Assembly: GCA_017979445.1 (NCBI GenBank)
Contig: CM030706.1
Location: 21,345,884-21,409,883 of the forward strand
Source: Akebia trifoliata
Lineage: Eukaryota; Streptophyta; Magnoliopsida; Ranunculales; Lardizabalaceae
DNA: 64,000 bases
Direction of reading: 5' to 3'
Under the pieces are notes generated by a model, which saw nothing but the letters and a program-made list of their open reading frames with translations, was not told where the DNA came from and ran no database searches. The stretch's first letter is position 1. Each line of letters begins with the position of its first letter. Shown here piece by piece: positions 33,332-44,594 of the stretch. A program made the position numbers and the translations under genes.

Positions 33332-34934
33332 ATGGAGGTGCTCTCTACTCTTCCCAACTTGAAAAGGTATGGCATTATTGATTCTTCCTTGAGTAGTTAG
33401 ATAGATGGCATGGATAATGATGATAGAGCTCAATGGTGTTTGAATAAGTTGGTTCACTCTTTCTTTGCCCAAGGTCCCATTGCAATGGGGTTTGATTGAG
33501 GCCATGTTGGGGTATTGGATCCCCGAGCTTAATCTCTTTCGATTTCGGGAGCATGAAATGACTCCCACCATTGAGGAGTTTGAAGTGTTGTTGGGGCTCG
33601 AGATATCGGGCCTAGTTGTAATTCCACCATTGCGTGATGGATATCGAAGTGAGGCTTCCGACTTCTTGGGGATAAGCCGCAAGTTTTTGAAGATTCCGGA
33701 TGGTGAATCAATTTTGAAGAGAATGTCCAAATCCTTTTTGATTGAACACCTCACGGATCCCTCGAAGCCCTTGATTCACTTTAATGCTCTCACTTTGATG
33801 GTGGTGATTCAACTCCTGTTTCCAGGTGGTGGAGACATCATAGATCTTTCTCTCATTCACCTGATTCAACAAGTCTGGGAGGGGCGTCAGTTGGCACCGA
33901 TACTTTTGAGCGAGATGTTCCAATCTCTCATGGCTTGTTCTTCCTGTCGTGATCGAGTTTTCCGAGGGTGTGCTCCACTCCTGCAGGTAAATTCCAAACT
34001 TAGATTAGTTTTAAATTTAAATTTAAATTTAAATTTACTAGTTTTCAAAGTTTAGAATGCTCTTATTATTGCAACTTTGGTTTATGGATCATCTGGTTTC
34101 AATTAAAATGGTTAATCGCCCATTTTGCGTTAATGCCGATCTCGTACTTATGATGTTGAGACGAGTCGCTCCCTTCGTTTTCGATGGCAAGGAAGATTGG
34201 TATTCCTTCATCGGTAACCTCAATGATGAAGAAGTGAGATGGGTAGGTGCATTCCAACCACGAGGGTCTCCTGTGATAGCGTTTGATGATGCCCGTTTTC
34301 TCGTTTTGATTGGTCTTCACGAGGCAACTCATTATGTACCACTTCGAGTTCTTCGTCAATTTGGTTATGACCAGGGTGTGCTCATCTCCGAGAATTTCAA
34401 TGAGTTTGTTGGCTCTTTATCACCTGCACTTTTGAGTCGACTTGTAAAAGAATGGAGTCGAATTGAGGTTCTGAGTCCACCCATCTTTGCAGTTCACTTG
34501 TTCCTGGCATACTTGCATTGGATACGAGAACTCGTCTCTGGGAGACCCTCGGTGTCGATAGTTCCCCGAACACATCCTGGTACTTCATCCTTCTTTGATT
34601 ATCGAGATCGAGTGGAGAATCTCAGACTGATCATTGTCGAATTCAGGCTATCTGGCTTAAATCCGAGAAGAAAATGTAGAGAGAGATCACTCGGCTGACA
34701 TTTGTCCTTGTCCAGTCTGGATCTAGTGATAGCGGTGAAGTGGCTAGGCTTCGAGCTGAAGTTGTTGAGTTGAGGGATTGACTTGCCCAATATCCTCATT
34801 TTGATGACTTTGTAGCATATTTGGTGAATCGCGATGCTTCTGATGCTAAAAAAGTGATGATGAGTCAGGCTGCCCGGATCCGCGCTTTGGAGGAACACCT
34901 TGACTCTTTTTTATTTTCTTACCATGACGTTTGA
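33332..34934 (+). pseudogene. Antisense DUF7745-like gene of the Tat-like element (broken)
   Basis: The ATG at 33332 follows a CT-rich leader. After a stop and a frame change near 33.4-33.47 kb the ORF reads a DUF7745-like domain: EAMLGYWIPELNLFRFREHE then MTPTIEEFEVLLGL, later APILLSEMFQSL and FRGCAPLLQ. An intron (33987-34055, GT-AG, with an AAATTT repeat) leads to MLLLLQLWFMDHL and HYVPLRVLRQFGYDQG. The junction is off by one base. After 34698 another frame gives an acidic coiled-coil tail (EVARLRAEVVELRD) ending at 34934. DUF7745 is a plant domain of unknown function that I know from transposon-related predicted proteins. It is antisense to pol and shares the upstream hairpin array with the plant-mobile-domain gene. 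Confidence 0.68.
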
Positions 34935-36391
34935 TCGACTGAATTGTAATCTTACCATTTGTATTTTCTTAACATTACCTGAATGTATGAAAAAATATTG
35001 AAAAAGTAATGCAAAGAAAATAGGTTTCGTACTTACTTGGCCTCAGGTATATCTATTGTTCCTAAAAACACGAATTTTCTTTGAATGAGTCCTAGATTTG
35101 TCGTCATTGGCTAAAATAGTAGTTTTTTTGAAATTTTATGAAATGTCTCTATCAAATTAGTATGGTAAATTCAGAGTTTGTAAAATCGTTGGCTGTGATG
35201 ATTTTGGTGCTTTTGCCAAACACAGGGGATATAAACGTCAATTGTTCTTTCGATTCCTTTAAAGTCATCCCCAGTGCCTCGGTGTTTGGAGGATTGTTAC
35301 CTGCTCAAGACATGGGTTTTCTTGGAAAGATTTTGCCGTTCACAGTTTATACTCTTGCGGGCCAGGAGTTGTTTTTTTTTTTCGTTCACCCCTTATTGCT
35401 TCTGGTGCCAATTACGATTATCACCAGACCCGATTTTCACATTTTTGCGCATCGACGTCCTTCTTGGAATTTTCATCGTACCGGTGGCTTTGATCTTGCC
35501 ATAGTCTAATTCTTTTATTCATTGCGCCCTTTCAGGTTTTCACTATGCCCTTTCAAACTATGCTTGTATTTTTAGATTTTTTACATTACAGTTCTGTTCG
35601 GAGTCTCTGTGTCTTTATGGCTTGGTGACTCAAGTTGAGCTACGAGATCGGCGACTCTATTCTTGTAGTGGTACTCTTTCTTAAGTAATAGATCTATATT
35701 CCCTTCTCGAGTTTACTGACAGCTATTCGTGGTTCAGCAACTCAAGTTGAGCCGCGAGATCGGCTACTCTACACTTTAAATACTCTTTTTTCAAATATCC
35801 GACCTGGATTCCCCTCTCGAGTCTTCCAACGACTAATAAGACTTTGAGGTCCAGACCAAGTCGCAAGATCATTGGTACTGCCATTGTCATTGTGTTTCCC
35901 TAGAACATTCCCTGATCAAAAAGGACTTTTAGTAGGACGAAACATTGGCTTAGACTTATGGCAGTGGCAAGATACAAAAAGGTTAAGGCCTGGGTTTATC
36001 TAGAATGGATTAGACATGGGGTTCGTTTATTTTTACTTCAAAAAGGTGATCTATGTCTCTTCCCAGGGTATCTTGAACTTGTTTAGGCTGGAGATTTGGG
36101 TCGAGATTAGATCAAGTGTTCGAGTTTTTGACTTTTTTTTTTTTTTTGTATTTTTAGCCGTTCACAGTTTATCCTCATGCGGGTCAGGAGTATTTTGATG
36201 CTTTTGATTTTTCTGTTTCTCTCTGATTTTCTTTTCTTTCGTCACCCCTTTTTTTTCGGTATCATTTTGTAGTTGTTGACTTGCCCTAGTCTTAGGTTAA
36301 GAAATGAACGTGATGGCTCAAAAGGGTTGACTAAGGTAGATAGTTTGTTCAGGATATCAAAGATAGCCTTTCGTCATCCCAGGATCAGTTC
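34935..36391. other. Spacer between antisense genes and pol end
   Basis: No credible gene. A 112-bp tandem duplication begins at CTCAAGTTGAGC (35629 and 35741), with a degenerate third copy near 35.85 kb. A separate block (GCCGTTCACAGTTTAT...GCGGG.CAGGAGT) occurs at 35337 and 36158. The ORFs at 35138-35509 and 36016-36198 contain poly-Phe from T runs. Confidence 0.6.
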
Positions 36392-37864
36392 TTAGGCGTA
36401 GTATTTCTTGACAGTGTCAGCATTGATCGGTTGCGGGAAGACTTGTCCATCCATCTCCGTAAGGATCAGAGCTCCTCCAATCATTACCTTTTATACGATG
36501 AATGGTCCCTCATAATTTGGTCGAAACTTTCCTCTAGTATCTTCTTGGATTGGTAAAATTTTCTTCAAAACGAGGTCTCTTGGCGAGAAATCTCTAGGCT
36601 TGACTTTCTTATTGTGGGCACGAGCTATTCGTCGTTGATAGATTTGTCCATAGCAAATGGCTGCAAGGTGTTTCTCTTCAATTAGATTTAGCTGATCAAA
36701 CCGAGCTTGAATCCATTCAGTTTCATTTAACTCTGCTTCTTTTAAGATCTGGAAGGAGGGAATCTCAACCTCTAAGAGTAAGAATGCTTCCATTCCGTAG
36801 ACCAATGAATACGGAGTTGCCCCAGTCAAAGTTTTGAACGAGGTTCGATAGGCGTGAAGTGTAAAAGGCAACATGTCGTGCCAATCTTTATACGTAATTG
36901 CCATCTTCTCGATTATTTTCTAGATATTCTTATTGGCTGCCTCGACTACTCCATTCATCTTAGGTCTGTAGGGTACAGAGTTGTGATGAGCGATCTGGAA
37001 ATCTTCACACATTTTGATCATATCCTTGTTCTTGAAATTCTTGGCATTATCAGTCACTAGTCCGCTGGGAAGCCCATATCTGCAGATAATGTTGTTCTTG
37101 ACGAACTTCAAGACATTGCTTTTCGTGACGTTAGCATAGGATGCCGCTTCTACCCATTTGGTGAAGTAATCGATAGCAACGAGGATGAAACGATGTCTGT
37201 TCGCAGCTTTAGGCGAGATTGGCCCGATAACGTCCATTCCCCAGAATGAGAAGGGCCAAAGAGTGGTCATGTTATGTAGTTCTGAAGGTGAAGCATTAAT
37301 CTTATTAGCGTAGATCTGACATAGGTGGCATTTGCGGACATGCTGATAGCAGTCACTCTCCATTGTCGACCAATAATATCCCATCCTCATAATCTTCTTG
37401 GCTAGCATATGACCATTCATGTAGGGCCCACAGATTCCTCCATGTACAGTCTCAATTAGTCGTTTCGCTTCTGTTTCTGCCACACACCTAAGTAAGACCT
37501 CATGGTGTGACTTCTTGTACAGAATACCGTTGCTCAAGAAGAATTGCCCTGCTAATTTTTGAATGGTCCTCCAATCATTTGGCGTTGCATCTGAGGGGAG
37601 GGTTCGATCTTCGAGATATGCTTTGATGTCTGAGTACCAAGGCTTTTCTTCGGATTCTTCTACTTCGATGGGTAAGCAATAGGCCGGTTCGTCTTGAATT
37701 CCAATCTCAATAGGGTCGATAATTAAGTCTTCCGAGATACTGATCATAGAAGCAAGTGTAGCTAGTGCATCCGCAAATTGATTCTTAGCTCTTGGCATGT
37801 ACGTGAATGAAATTCTATCAAAGCGCGAGTTTAGTTCCTCCAAATACTCATGGTAAGGGACCAA
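36392..37864 (-). pseudogene. Tat-like integrase, broken
   Basis: On the minus strand the integrase has the zinc-binding part (VHGGICGPYMNGH, then CYQHVRKCHLCQ), the catalytic core with Asp in FWGMDVIGPISP, Asp in GLVTDNAKNF and Glu in NGVVEAANKNI, and a C-terminal part ending in KVKPRDFSPRDLVL and GKFRPNYEGPF. A stop separates the core from the C-terminal ORF near 36.917 kb, another stop lies near 36.49 kb, and the chain ends at a TAA at 36392-36394. All three catalytic residues are retained. It would insert the cDNA copy into host DNA. Confidence 0.9.
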
Positions 37865-37882
37865 TCTCTGTTATCGGGTTTT

Positions 37883-38240
37883 CTATTCTCCAGTCGTCTG
37901 ATAGACTACTAAGCTTGAATCTCTGAAAACATCAATCTCATCTACCTCGAGATCCAATGCTGCTTTCAACCCTGCTATGCATGCTTTGTATTCAGCCTCG
38001 TTGTTAGAACATTGAAATTTCAATCTAATGGCGATTGGCACGTGGGATCCATCTGGTTTAATCAAGGCCGCCCCTATTCTGTTTCCTTTTTGATTGGCTG
38101 CTCCGCCGAAGTATATTTTCCAGCCTAGTTCTTCGTCATCATCATCGTTTTCAATCTCGATAAATAGTATGGCTTCATCTGGGAAGTTTGTCTTTAATGG
38201 CTCGTAATCAGGCAATGGGTGCTTGGCTAAGTGATCGGTG
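37883..38240 (-). pseudogene. Second (archaeal-type) RNase H of the Tat-like element
   Basis: A separate RNase H domain lies between the RT-RNase H and integrase. It reads WKIYFGGAANQKGNRIGAAL, NNEAEYKACIAGLKAAL and VFRDSSLVV. The Glu and second Asp motifs are kept, but the first catalytic Asp (usually YFDGA) is Gly here. A second RNase H is diagnostic for the Tat lineage (Ogre, Retand, Grande). Confidence 0.85.
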
Positions 38241-39538
38241 ATGGCTTGCCCTCTTATGGCCTTTTGAGTGACATAGGTGATGTCAAACTCGGATAATAAT
38301 AACTACCACTTCGCTGTACGACCTGTTAGTGCTGGTTTTTCGAATAGGTACTTTAGGGGGTCCATCTTAGTGATAAGCATTGTCGAGTAACTGAGCAAAT
38401 AGTGACGTAGTCGTTGAGATGCCCAGACTAATACACAACAAGTCTTCTCAAGCATTGAATATTTTGTTTTGTATTCGGTGAATTTCTTGCTGAGATAGTA
38501 GATGGCCTGTTCCTTCCGTCCTGATTCATCATGTTACCCAAGCACACACCCCATTGACGTTTCTTACACTGAGATGTACATCAGCAGAGGTCGTCCTGAA
38601 GTAGGAGGGACTAGGACTGATGGATTGAGTAGATATTGTTTGATCTTGTCGAATGCTTCCTAACAGTCATTGTTCTACTTCTTTGGCGTGTCTTTCCTTA
38701 GTAACTTGAAGACTGGTTCATAGATAGGTGTGAGCTGAGCGATGAAACGACTAATATACTGTATTCTCCCCAAGAATGCCCGAACATCTCTCTCTGAAAC
38801 GGGTGCTTTCATCTTGAAGATATACTTGATTTTTGTCGGATCTATCTCGATGCCTCTTCTGCTGACATTGAACCCCAGTAGCTTGCCCGATGTTGCCTCG
38901 AATTCGCATTTTGCCAGATTTAGCCTCAAACTGTACTTCCTCAACCTGTCGAACAACTTCTTTAGATTCACCAGATAGTCTTCTTCAATGCTGGATTTAG
39001 CAATCATGTCGTCTACATAGACCTCCATTTCCTTATGGATCATATCGTGGAATAATGCGGTCATTGCCCATTGGTAAGTAGCCCCTGCGTTCTTCAGCCC
39101 GAATAGCAAGACTTTGTAGTGGAAAGTACCCTATGGTGTGATAAATACAGTCTTTTCCTGGTCTTCTTCTGGCATTTTTATCTGATTATAGCCTATGAAG
39201 CCATCCATGAACAAGAACATGCCGTGCCCTGCTGTACTATCGACTAGAGTGTTGATGTGTGGAAGGGGAAAATCATCCTTAGGACTGGCCTTGTTCAAGT
39301 CTCGGTAGTCAACGCACATGCGTACCTTCCCATCTTGTTTGGGTACTGGGACGACGTTAGCCAACCACTCAGGGTATGTAGAAACTGTAAGAAACCCTAC
39401 TTCAAATTGCTTCATGACCTCATCATTGACTTTGAGGGTCCATTCTGACTTTAGTCTTCTCAGTTTCTCCTTAATCGATTTATTTCCAGAAGCAATTGGT
39501 AGCTTGTGTACAATAAGATTTGTGTCTAACCCCAGCAT
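38241..39538 (-). pseudogene. Tat-like reverse transcriptase and RNase H, broken
   Basis: The RT fingers and palm read VDYRDLNKASPKDDFPLPHI and FMDGFIGYNQI in 39131-39538. After a stop the catalytic motif reads MEVYVDDMIAKS, and the connection reads LLGFNVSRRGIEID and FLGRIQYISRFI in 38675-39109. The first RNase H follows at 38.3-38.65 kb with TSMGCVLG and AIYYLSKKFTEYKTKYSMLE, with at least two stops. Catalytic YVDD is intact. The gene is dead because of stops, not because of active-site loss. Confidence 0.9.
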
Positions 39539-40142
39539 ATCTCTGTATTACCATGCAAAGACGTCCTGATACTTTCGTAATAGTTCAACTATTTCTTCTT
39601 TCTGTTGCGATGTTAACAAGGCTCCGATCTTGACAATTCATGGGTCCTCTTCGGTACCAAGATTAATTGAATCTGTATCCTTGATGTTTGGCTGAACACC
39701 TTTCTCGTGACGTTCTACCAACTCTTTGATTTCTTTAAGTGGGTATTCCATTTCGTCCTCAGATTCTTCTTCGATCCCCATGAGGTCAAAGTCGAGTTCA
39801 AGATCGAAATCATACTCATCCCTTTCAAATTCTGTTTTATCTAGGTACTCATTTGATGGAGACAGATCCCTTGAAAATTCTTTTTTTGATTTTTGAAAAA
39901 TATCTATTATTTTGCAATTTTGAAAATTTTTTGATTTTTTTGATTTTTGAGAAATTTTTTTTTTTTTTTTTATTTTTGAGAATATAATATTTATATTTTG
40001 TGATTTTCTGGATACCTGAAATAAGAAGAACAATCATGCAAATTCATTAATAAAGATAGGAAGCCCTCAAAACAGTCTTTACCTGAGGACAAGGGCTCGT
40101 TATGATCCTCGGACAAACTAGATTTGACTAATGGCATTTTTT
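39539..40142 (-). pseudogene. Protease-RT linker of the Tat-like element
   Basis: The minus strand reads an acidic linker (DLELDFDLMGIEEESEDEME) and then, across stops, LLRKYQDVFAW, the usual lead-in to the RT. A Lys-rich low-complexity stretch comes from a T/A run near 39.95 kb. Stops separate it from both neighbours. Confidence 0.65.
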
Positions 40143-41177
40143 TTAGGCCTCAACAGCCTCAAGAGTTAATGGAAATTCCTCCCAATTGTTCAGAACTTCC
40201 CCTTCTTTAAGGGGGCAGATGAGATGAGAGAGTGATTTGTTGAATGATTTGGTCGGTGGTTCGGAGACGACCATTATCTCCGATTGATCTTTGTTATATT
40301 GGGGCATAGTCCCTCCCAAGCTTGGTAGGATGACGACTGATGCCCAGTCGATGCTAGTGGGGAAAGGTGAATCGTTCTCTTGGCTGGTAGTGATTTCCGC
40401 CTTGGTGGATTCTGGAGCAGTCTCTAATAGACTTTCATTGGAGTCCTCATTGAATAAAATATCAATGCCTTCTATGAAAGATGACTGGGACTCGACAACG
40501 GAGTCTTCATGAATGTGCACAGGCTTGAAATTTACCACTTTTGGCTTTTTTAATGGTTTTGTCGACAGTTGTTCTGATAAGCTGTCGGGTCTAGTATGCG
40601 ATTTTGGAAAGCTGACGCTAATATGAGGAACTCTACCTAGACTCCAGACATTCCGTTCACGGTTCTGCCTTCTTGCTAGTCGAAGCTCTTTTTTCTTGTC
40701 ATTCATTTTTGCAATATCCTTTTTTGTGGGCGTAAACCCCATACCAAAATAAGGATTGTGTTTTTTTGCTTTGACCGGTGTAGCTTTCCCTCTTCTTCCT
40801 GGTCTCAACCCCTGTCTGGGTCGGTAACCTGTTTTTTTCAAGACCCGACCAATCATTAGATTTGTCTGTGATAGTTCTGCCTTTACTTTCTCCTTCCCTT
40901 TTTCCACATGGTTGACAGCAGTAAATTGATATGAGTGATAGAGTGCCTTGTCCATCGTCATTTCAATATCGATAAATGGCACATCTGGAGCTTTCCCAAC
41001 TGGGATAAGATTTTCTGCTAGTATCGATATCATCCTTTGCCCCATGATAAATTTGAGTCTTTGGTGCAACAAGGAAGGTACAGCCCCTGCTATGTGAATC
41101 CATGGCCTGCCTAGTAACAAGTTAAAGGTTGTTAGTATCTCCATGACTTCAAACATTACCTCGAATGTGCAGGGCCC
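40143..41177 (-). pseudogene. Tat-like protease C-terminal half and linker
   Basis: This 337-codon open frame starts in the second half of the protease (MEILTTFNLLLGRPWIHIAG), a motif typical of large plant Tat elements. It continues as a basic Arg/Lys-rich linker (GRRGKATPVKAKKHNPYFGM) and an acidic Ser-rich tail. The 5' half of the protease lies on the far side of the Tekay insertion at 52.45-52.64 kb. The frame is continuous across the target duplication if the insertion is ignored. Confidence 0.82.
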
Positions 41178-41182
41178 TATAG

Positions 41183-44100
41183 TGTAACACCCCGAGTTTT
41201 TAATTTATATCTCAAGGAAATCTAATTGTGAATTTCGATAAAATTCTAAAAGAATGACTTAGGGTAAAATACTCGAATTTTAGTCTGTTCATTTTTAATG
41301 AATTTTGATTTCTCCATTAGGTTTGAAATGATAAAAATATGTACTTTAGCCTGTGAGAACGTTCAAATTCGAGTTCGGATGAGGAAGTTATAAAATCCTC
41401 GAATTTCGTGTTAAGTGGGACCCAAAATAGTAAATGTTTGATAGAGGAAGAATCAAGGAAATTTAACTATACCATGAGGTCCGCAACGAAAAATTATTCA
41501 AAATGGAGTACTCATATGTCAATTTTCGAGTTCGAATGGTCAAGATTTTGTCGAAAATAGACATGAAAGAAAAGTACAAAAATGCCCTCAGCTTTTAATA
41601 TAAAAAGAACTAACTTATTCTTTTAGTCATTTTCTCCTCTCCAACTCACAAAGAATCAGCCCATTCTCCAACCCTAGGGTTTCAACCTTTTCCCTCAAGA
41701 TCTATCGCAAGCGAGCCCGAGTTGATCATCGGCGAAGGAGAGAAAGTTGTCGGCATCGACGAACTCCACGCCTTCAACCCGTTTAACCTTCATTTTCCTG
41801 TCTTTCTTTGGTTCTCTCACAAATAAATCAGCAAGTAATTTCATCTATACCCACTTAGAGTCTCATCAAAACCAAGGGAGAGTTGTCCATCATCAAAAAA
41901 GGGGGTGGAACACCTTCAAAGAGGGTTTTGGAATCAACTCGACCATTTACACCCAAGCTCAACCACTATCGGAACTTCGAAACCGTCGAACATTGACCAT
42001 TTGTGTTGGTTCATCGCCATTGGCAACCACAAACCAAGTAAAGGACTTTCAACTCTTATTAATAACCGTAGATTTCGAAAAAATTGCATTTAGGGATCTT
42101 TCGAAACTTTTGTATGTTTTAAATTTATAGAATGTCGCTTAATTTACTTCAAATTCATGCTAGAAATAGTGATGTTTGATGTGTTTTATCGTAGTTTAAA
42201 TGTTTAATTCGTGGGTGGGTAACTAGAATCGAAAAGGAGTGAAAAACTTGAAGGAATGAAGAAGAAAAATCAGAAAATTCGCAAAAATGAAGTTTCTGTC
42301 GGTTCTACCGTGAATAGTCACGGTGCTACCGTGAGCCGTCGTGCTCAAGGCACGGTGCTACCGTGAAAATCAAAAAGTGTTCGAAAAAATTTTCTGATAA
42401 TTTTTTGGATTCCTCATGCTTTTAACATGCCAAACCGACTACTTATGGATCCCGTAACTCCTTCAAACGAAGCGGAAAAAAAATAAACAAATTTTCATCA
42501 CGACGGGAATGTTTTAAGTATTCGCGTGATATCTTTTGCATTTCTTTGAATTAGGTTACAAAATTACATACCTTTTCTTATATTATCGAGGGCCTTCATT
42601 TACAAAAACCTATTTTTAATTTTGACAATTTTGAAAAATCGAGTTTTCGACACTTAGCCAAATTTTCACTGATTTTTCCAATTTTGACAGTTTGCCTTCG
42701 CATACCTAATGGGACCCTATTTTAATACAAATTGCATAGTTTTTCAATCGAATGATCAAAGTGTATTTGTAAGCTTGAGAAAGAAATAATTGATTTGAAA
42801 AGTCGAGAAGTAAGAACACGGTAGAATGGGAAAGGGATAAATCGGTAAAATGTCAGAGTCACACCCGAGGGGTGATGTCTGCATTTTACGTTGTATGTTG
42901 TATGTAGGTTGGTGAAAGGATATCCAGGTTATAAATGAAAGGGTTGCATGTTTATTTAAATTTATGTTGGCGCAGAGGCTCCGAGTATTGTTGTTTATTT
43001 TAGGCCGGGTGGCCACAGTTGCATGGTAGGAACTGGATATCCATTTTCCACCTTGTTCTGTTAATTTCTCTTTGTTTTAAATGAAAAGCAATATATATAT
43101 ATATATATATATATATAGCTATTTTGTGAGCTGTTAAAGGGTCTGTGAATGCCTGAAAGGATAGTGTGTCACATCATCCGGAGGGATGTACTATCCTGGG
43201 ATGTACGGTAGGGACCACCAAGCTCATACGTGGTATGGGACGCTTATGAGAATGGAGTGACAACTGGAATCCGGGTCCATTCCTTTCTTATCTTTACCAG
43301 TGAACGTGTATTGTAAAGGTGGTCGTATCCGAATAGAGTGTTTATTTTGGGAATCACATGCACGCCTGATAGGCATAGACGAAGATGATTGGTCAATGAT
43401 CACTAACAATCTAGTAGTAGTCGAACGTTCTAACACATCGAAAAGAGACCCATTGCTTACGGTCACGTCAAACGGCCCGCCTGAGCCGGATAAATGGTCA
43501 CCAGTGTGGTAAGAGCAGCGACCGGCCACAAAATCAGGAACTAAAAGCCAGATTTATGTTGTAACATCATGTCCCGACTGGGAGCGATCCAGTCGTGAAT
43601 CCCAACTCTCTGATTCCACTACTCCACCAACTTGTATTATGTATCTGTTGTTATATTTTGAATTATAAACTGCAAAGCATTTTTGTTATTTCAATATGAT
43701 AAGTCGTAGTTGTATAACAAAATGAAAATGTATAGTGAGTACCGATGATTGATGTGATGTAAACTTTTAAATTATATAGTTGCTCATCCCTGGCTATACG
43801 TACCAGTTAACCGTAGTTTCAATAGTAAAACTTGCATGTATTGAAATGTTTCAGTATGCTTACTCGGACATATTAGGCGAGGATATTAGTAGGGGCTATT
43901 TGTGGACTTACTGGGTAACCATTATTACTCACCCTTTCCTTCCTGTTTTTTTTTAATTTCAGAGCCTGCAGCCGGAGAGGCAGTCGTAGAGCCATCTAGC
44001 GAGGACTACCTGGTGGGTCATATTGACGACCAGAGTCCGTTACCCGGTGAGCACCATGACTACTTCTACTAGGAGTTCGTTCGTCGTAGGAGTGATATAT

Positions 44101-44383
44101 GTTTTTTTTTTGGACCGAGTGCTAGGTCTATGTTAGAGTGAGGAAATTTTTGTAATCATGTATATTTCCTTCTTTTTGCGCAACTCTGAATCAAATCCTG
44201 CGTTATTCGCAGTTTACTGTCTTTCATACTTTGTATATTTTGGTTCATTGTCATATACAGGATCTGTTGGTTATCGGTTTCCTTTGTTTTGAGTTCCGTA
44301 GAACGCTAACATAAACAGAGGAAACTGTCCAAGCTTCAAGGTTCGACCTTGGGATTTGTGTTAGTGTTTGGCGGGGCGTCACA
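41183..44383 (+). repeat. Tekay 5' LTR
   Basis: Begins TGTAACACCCCGAG and ends GGCGTCACA. It contains a CACGGT/ACCGTG inverted-repeat cluster (42.30-42.37 kb), the conserved stem-loop (42845-42889) and a TA microsatellite (about 43088-43117). ORFs inside it recur in the 3' LTR only because the LTRs are duplicates. Confidence 0.95.
42845..42889 (+). promoter_or_regulatory. Conserved LTR stem-loop (Tekay 5' LTR)
   Basis: GTAAAATGTCAGA pairs with TCTGCATTTTAC around an inner CACCC/GGGTG stem. Identical structure in the 3' LTR and in the diverged solo LTR at 4.58-7.72 kb. Confidence 0.6.
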
Positions 44384-44385
44384 GA

Positions 44386-44397
44386 TGGTATCAGAGC
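44386..44397 (+). other. Primer-binding site, tRNA-Met type
   Basis: TGGTATCAGAGC lies 2 bp after the 5' LTR. It is the classic plant retrotransposon PBS complementary to initiator tRNA-Met. Confidence 0.92.
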
Positions 44398-44594
44398 TCA
44401 TTAGTAGTTCCGTATTGGGATTTCAAGCTCTTCCGTGTCTAGAGTCCATAGAACCCAGTAAGATTAAGATAGGATTTTAGGTTCGTTCTATTAGTAATGA
44501 AAATGGTGTTCATTACTAAATTCCTATTCGAGATATTCATTAATTCCTTCATAAGAATGACTTTAGCATGATGATAATGAATGCCTTGCTATTG

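Noticed and set aside
35138..36198. Plus-strand ORFs with poly-Phe stretches
   Set aside because: They depend on T runs, have no domain, and one lies across a duplicated spacer block.
39257..39569. Plus-strand ORFs across the RT region
   Set aside because: They are antisense shadows of the Tat-like RT, which has recognisable motifs on the minus strand.
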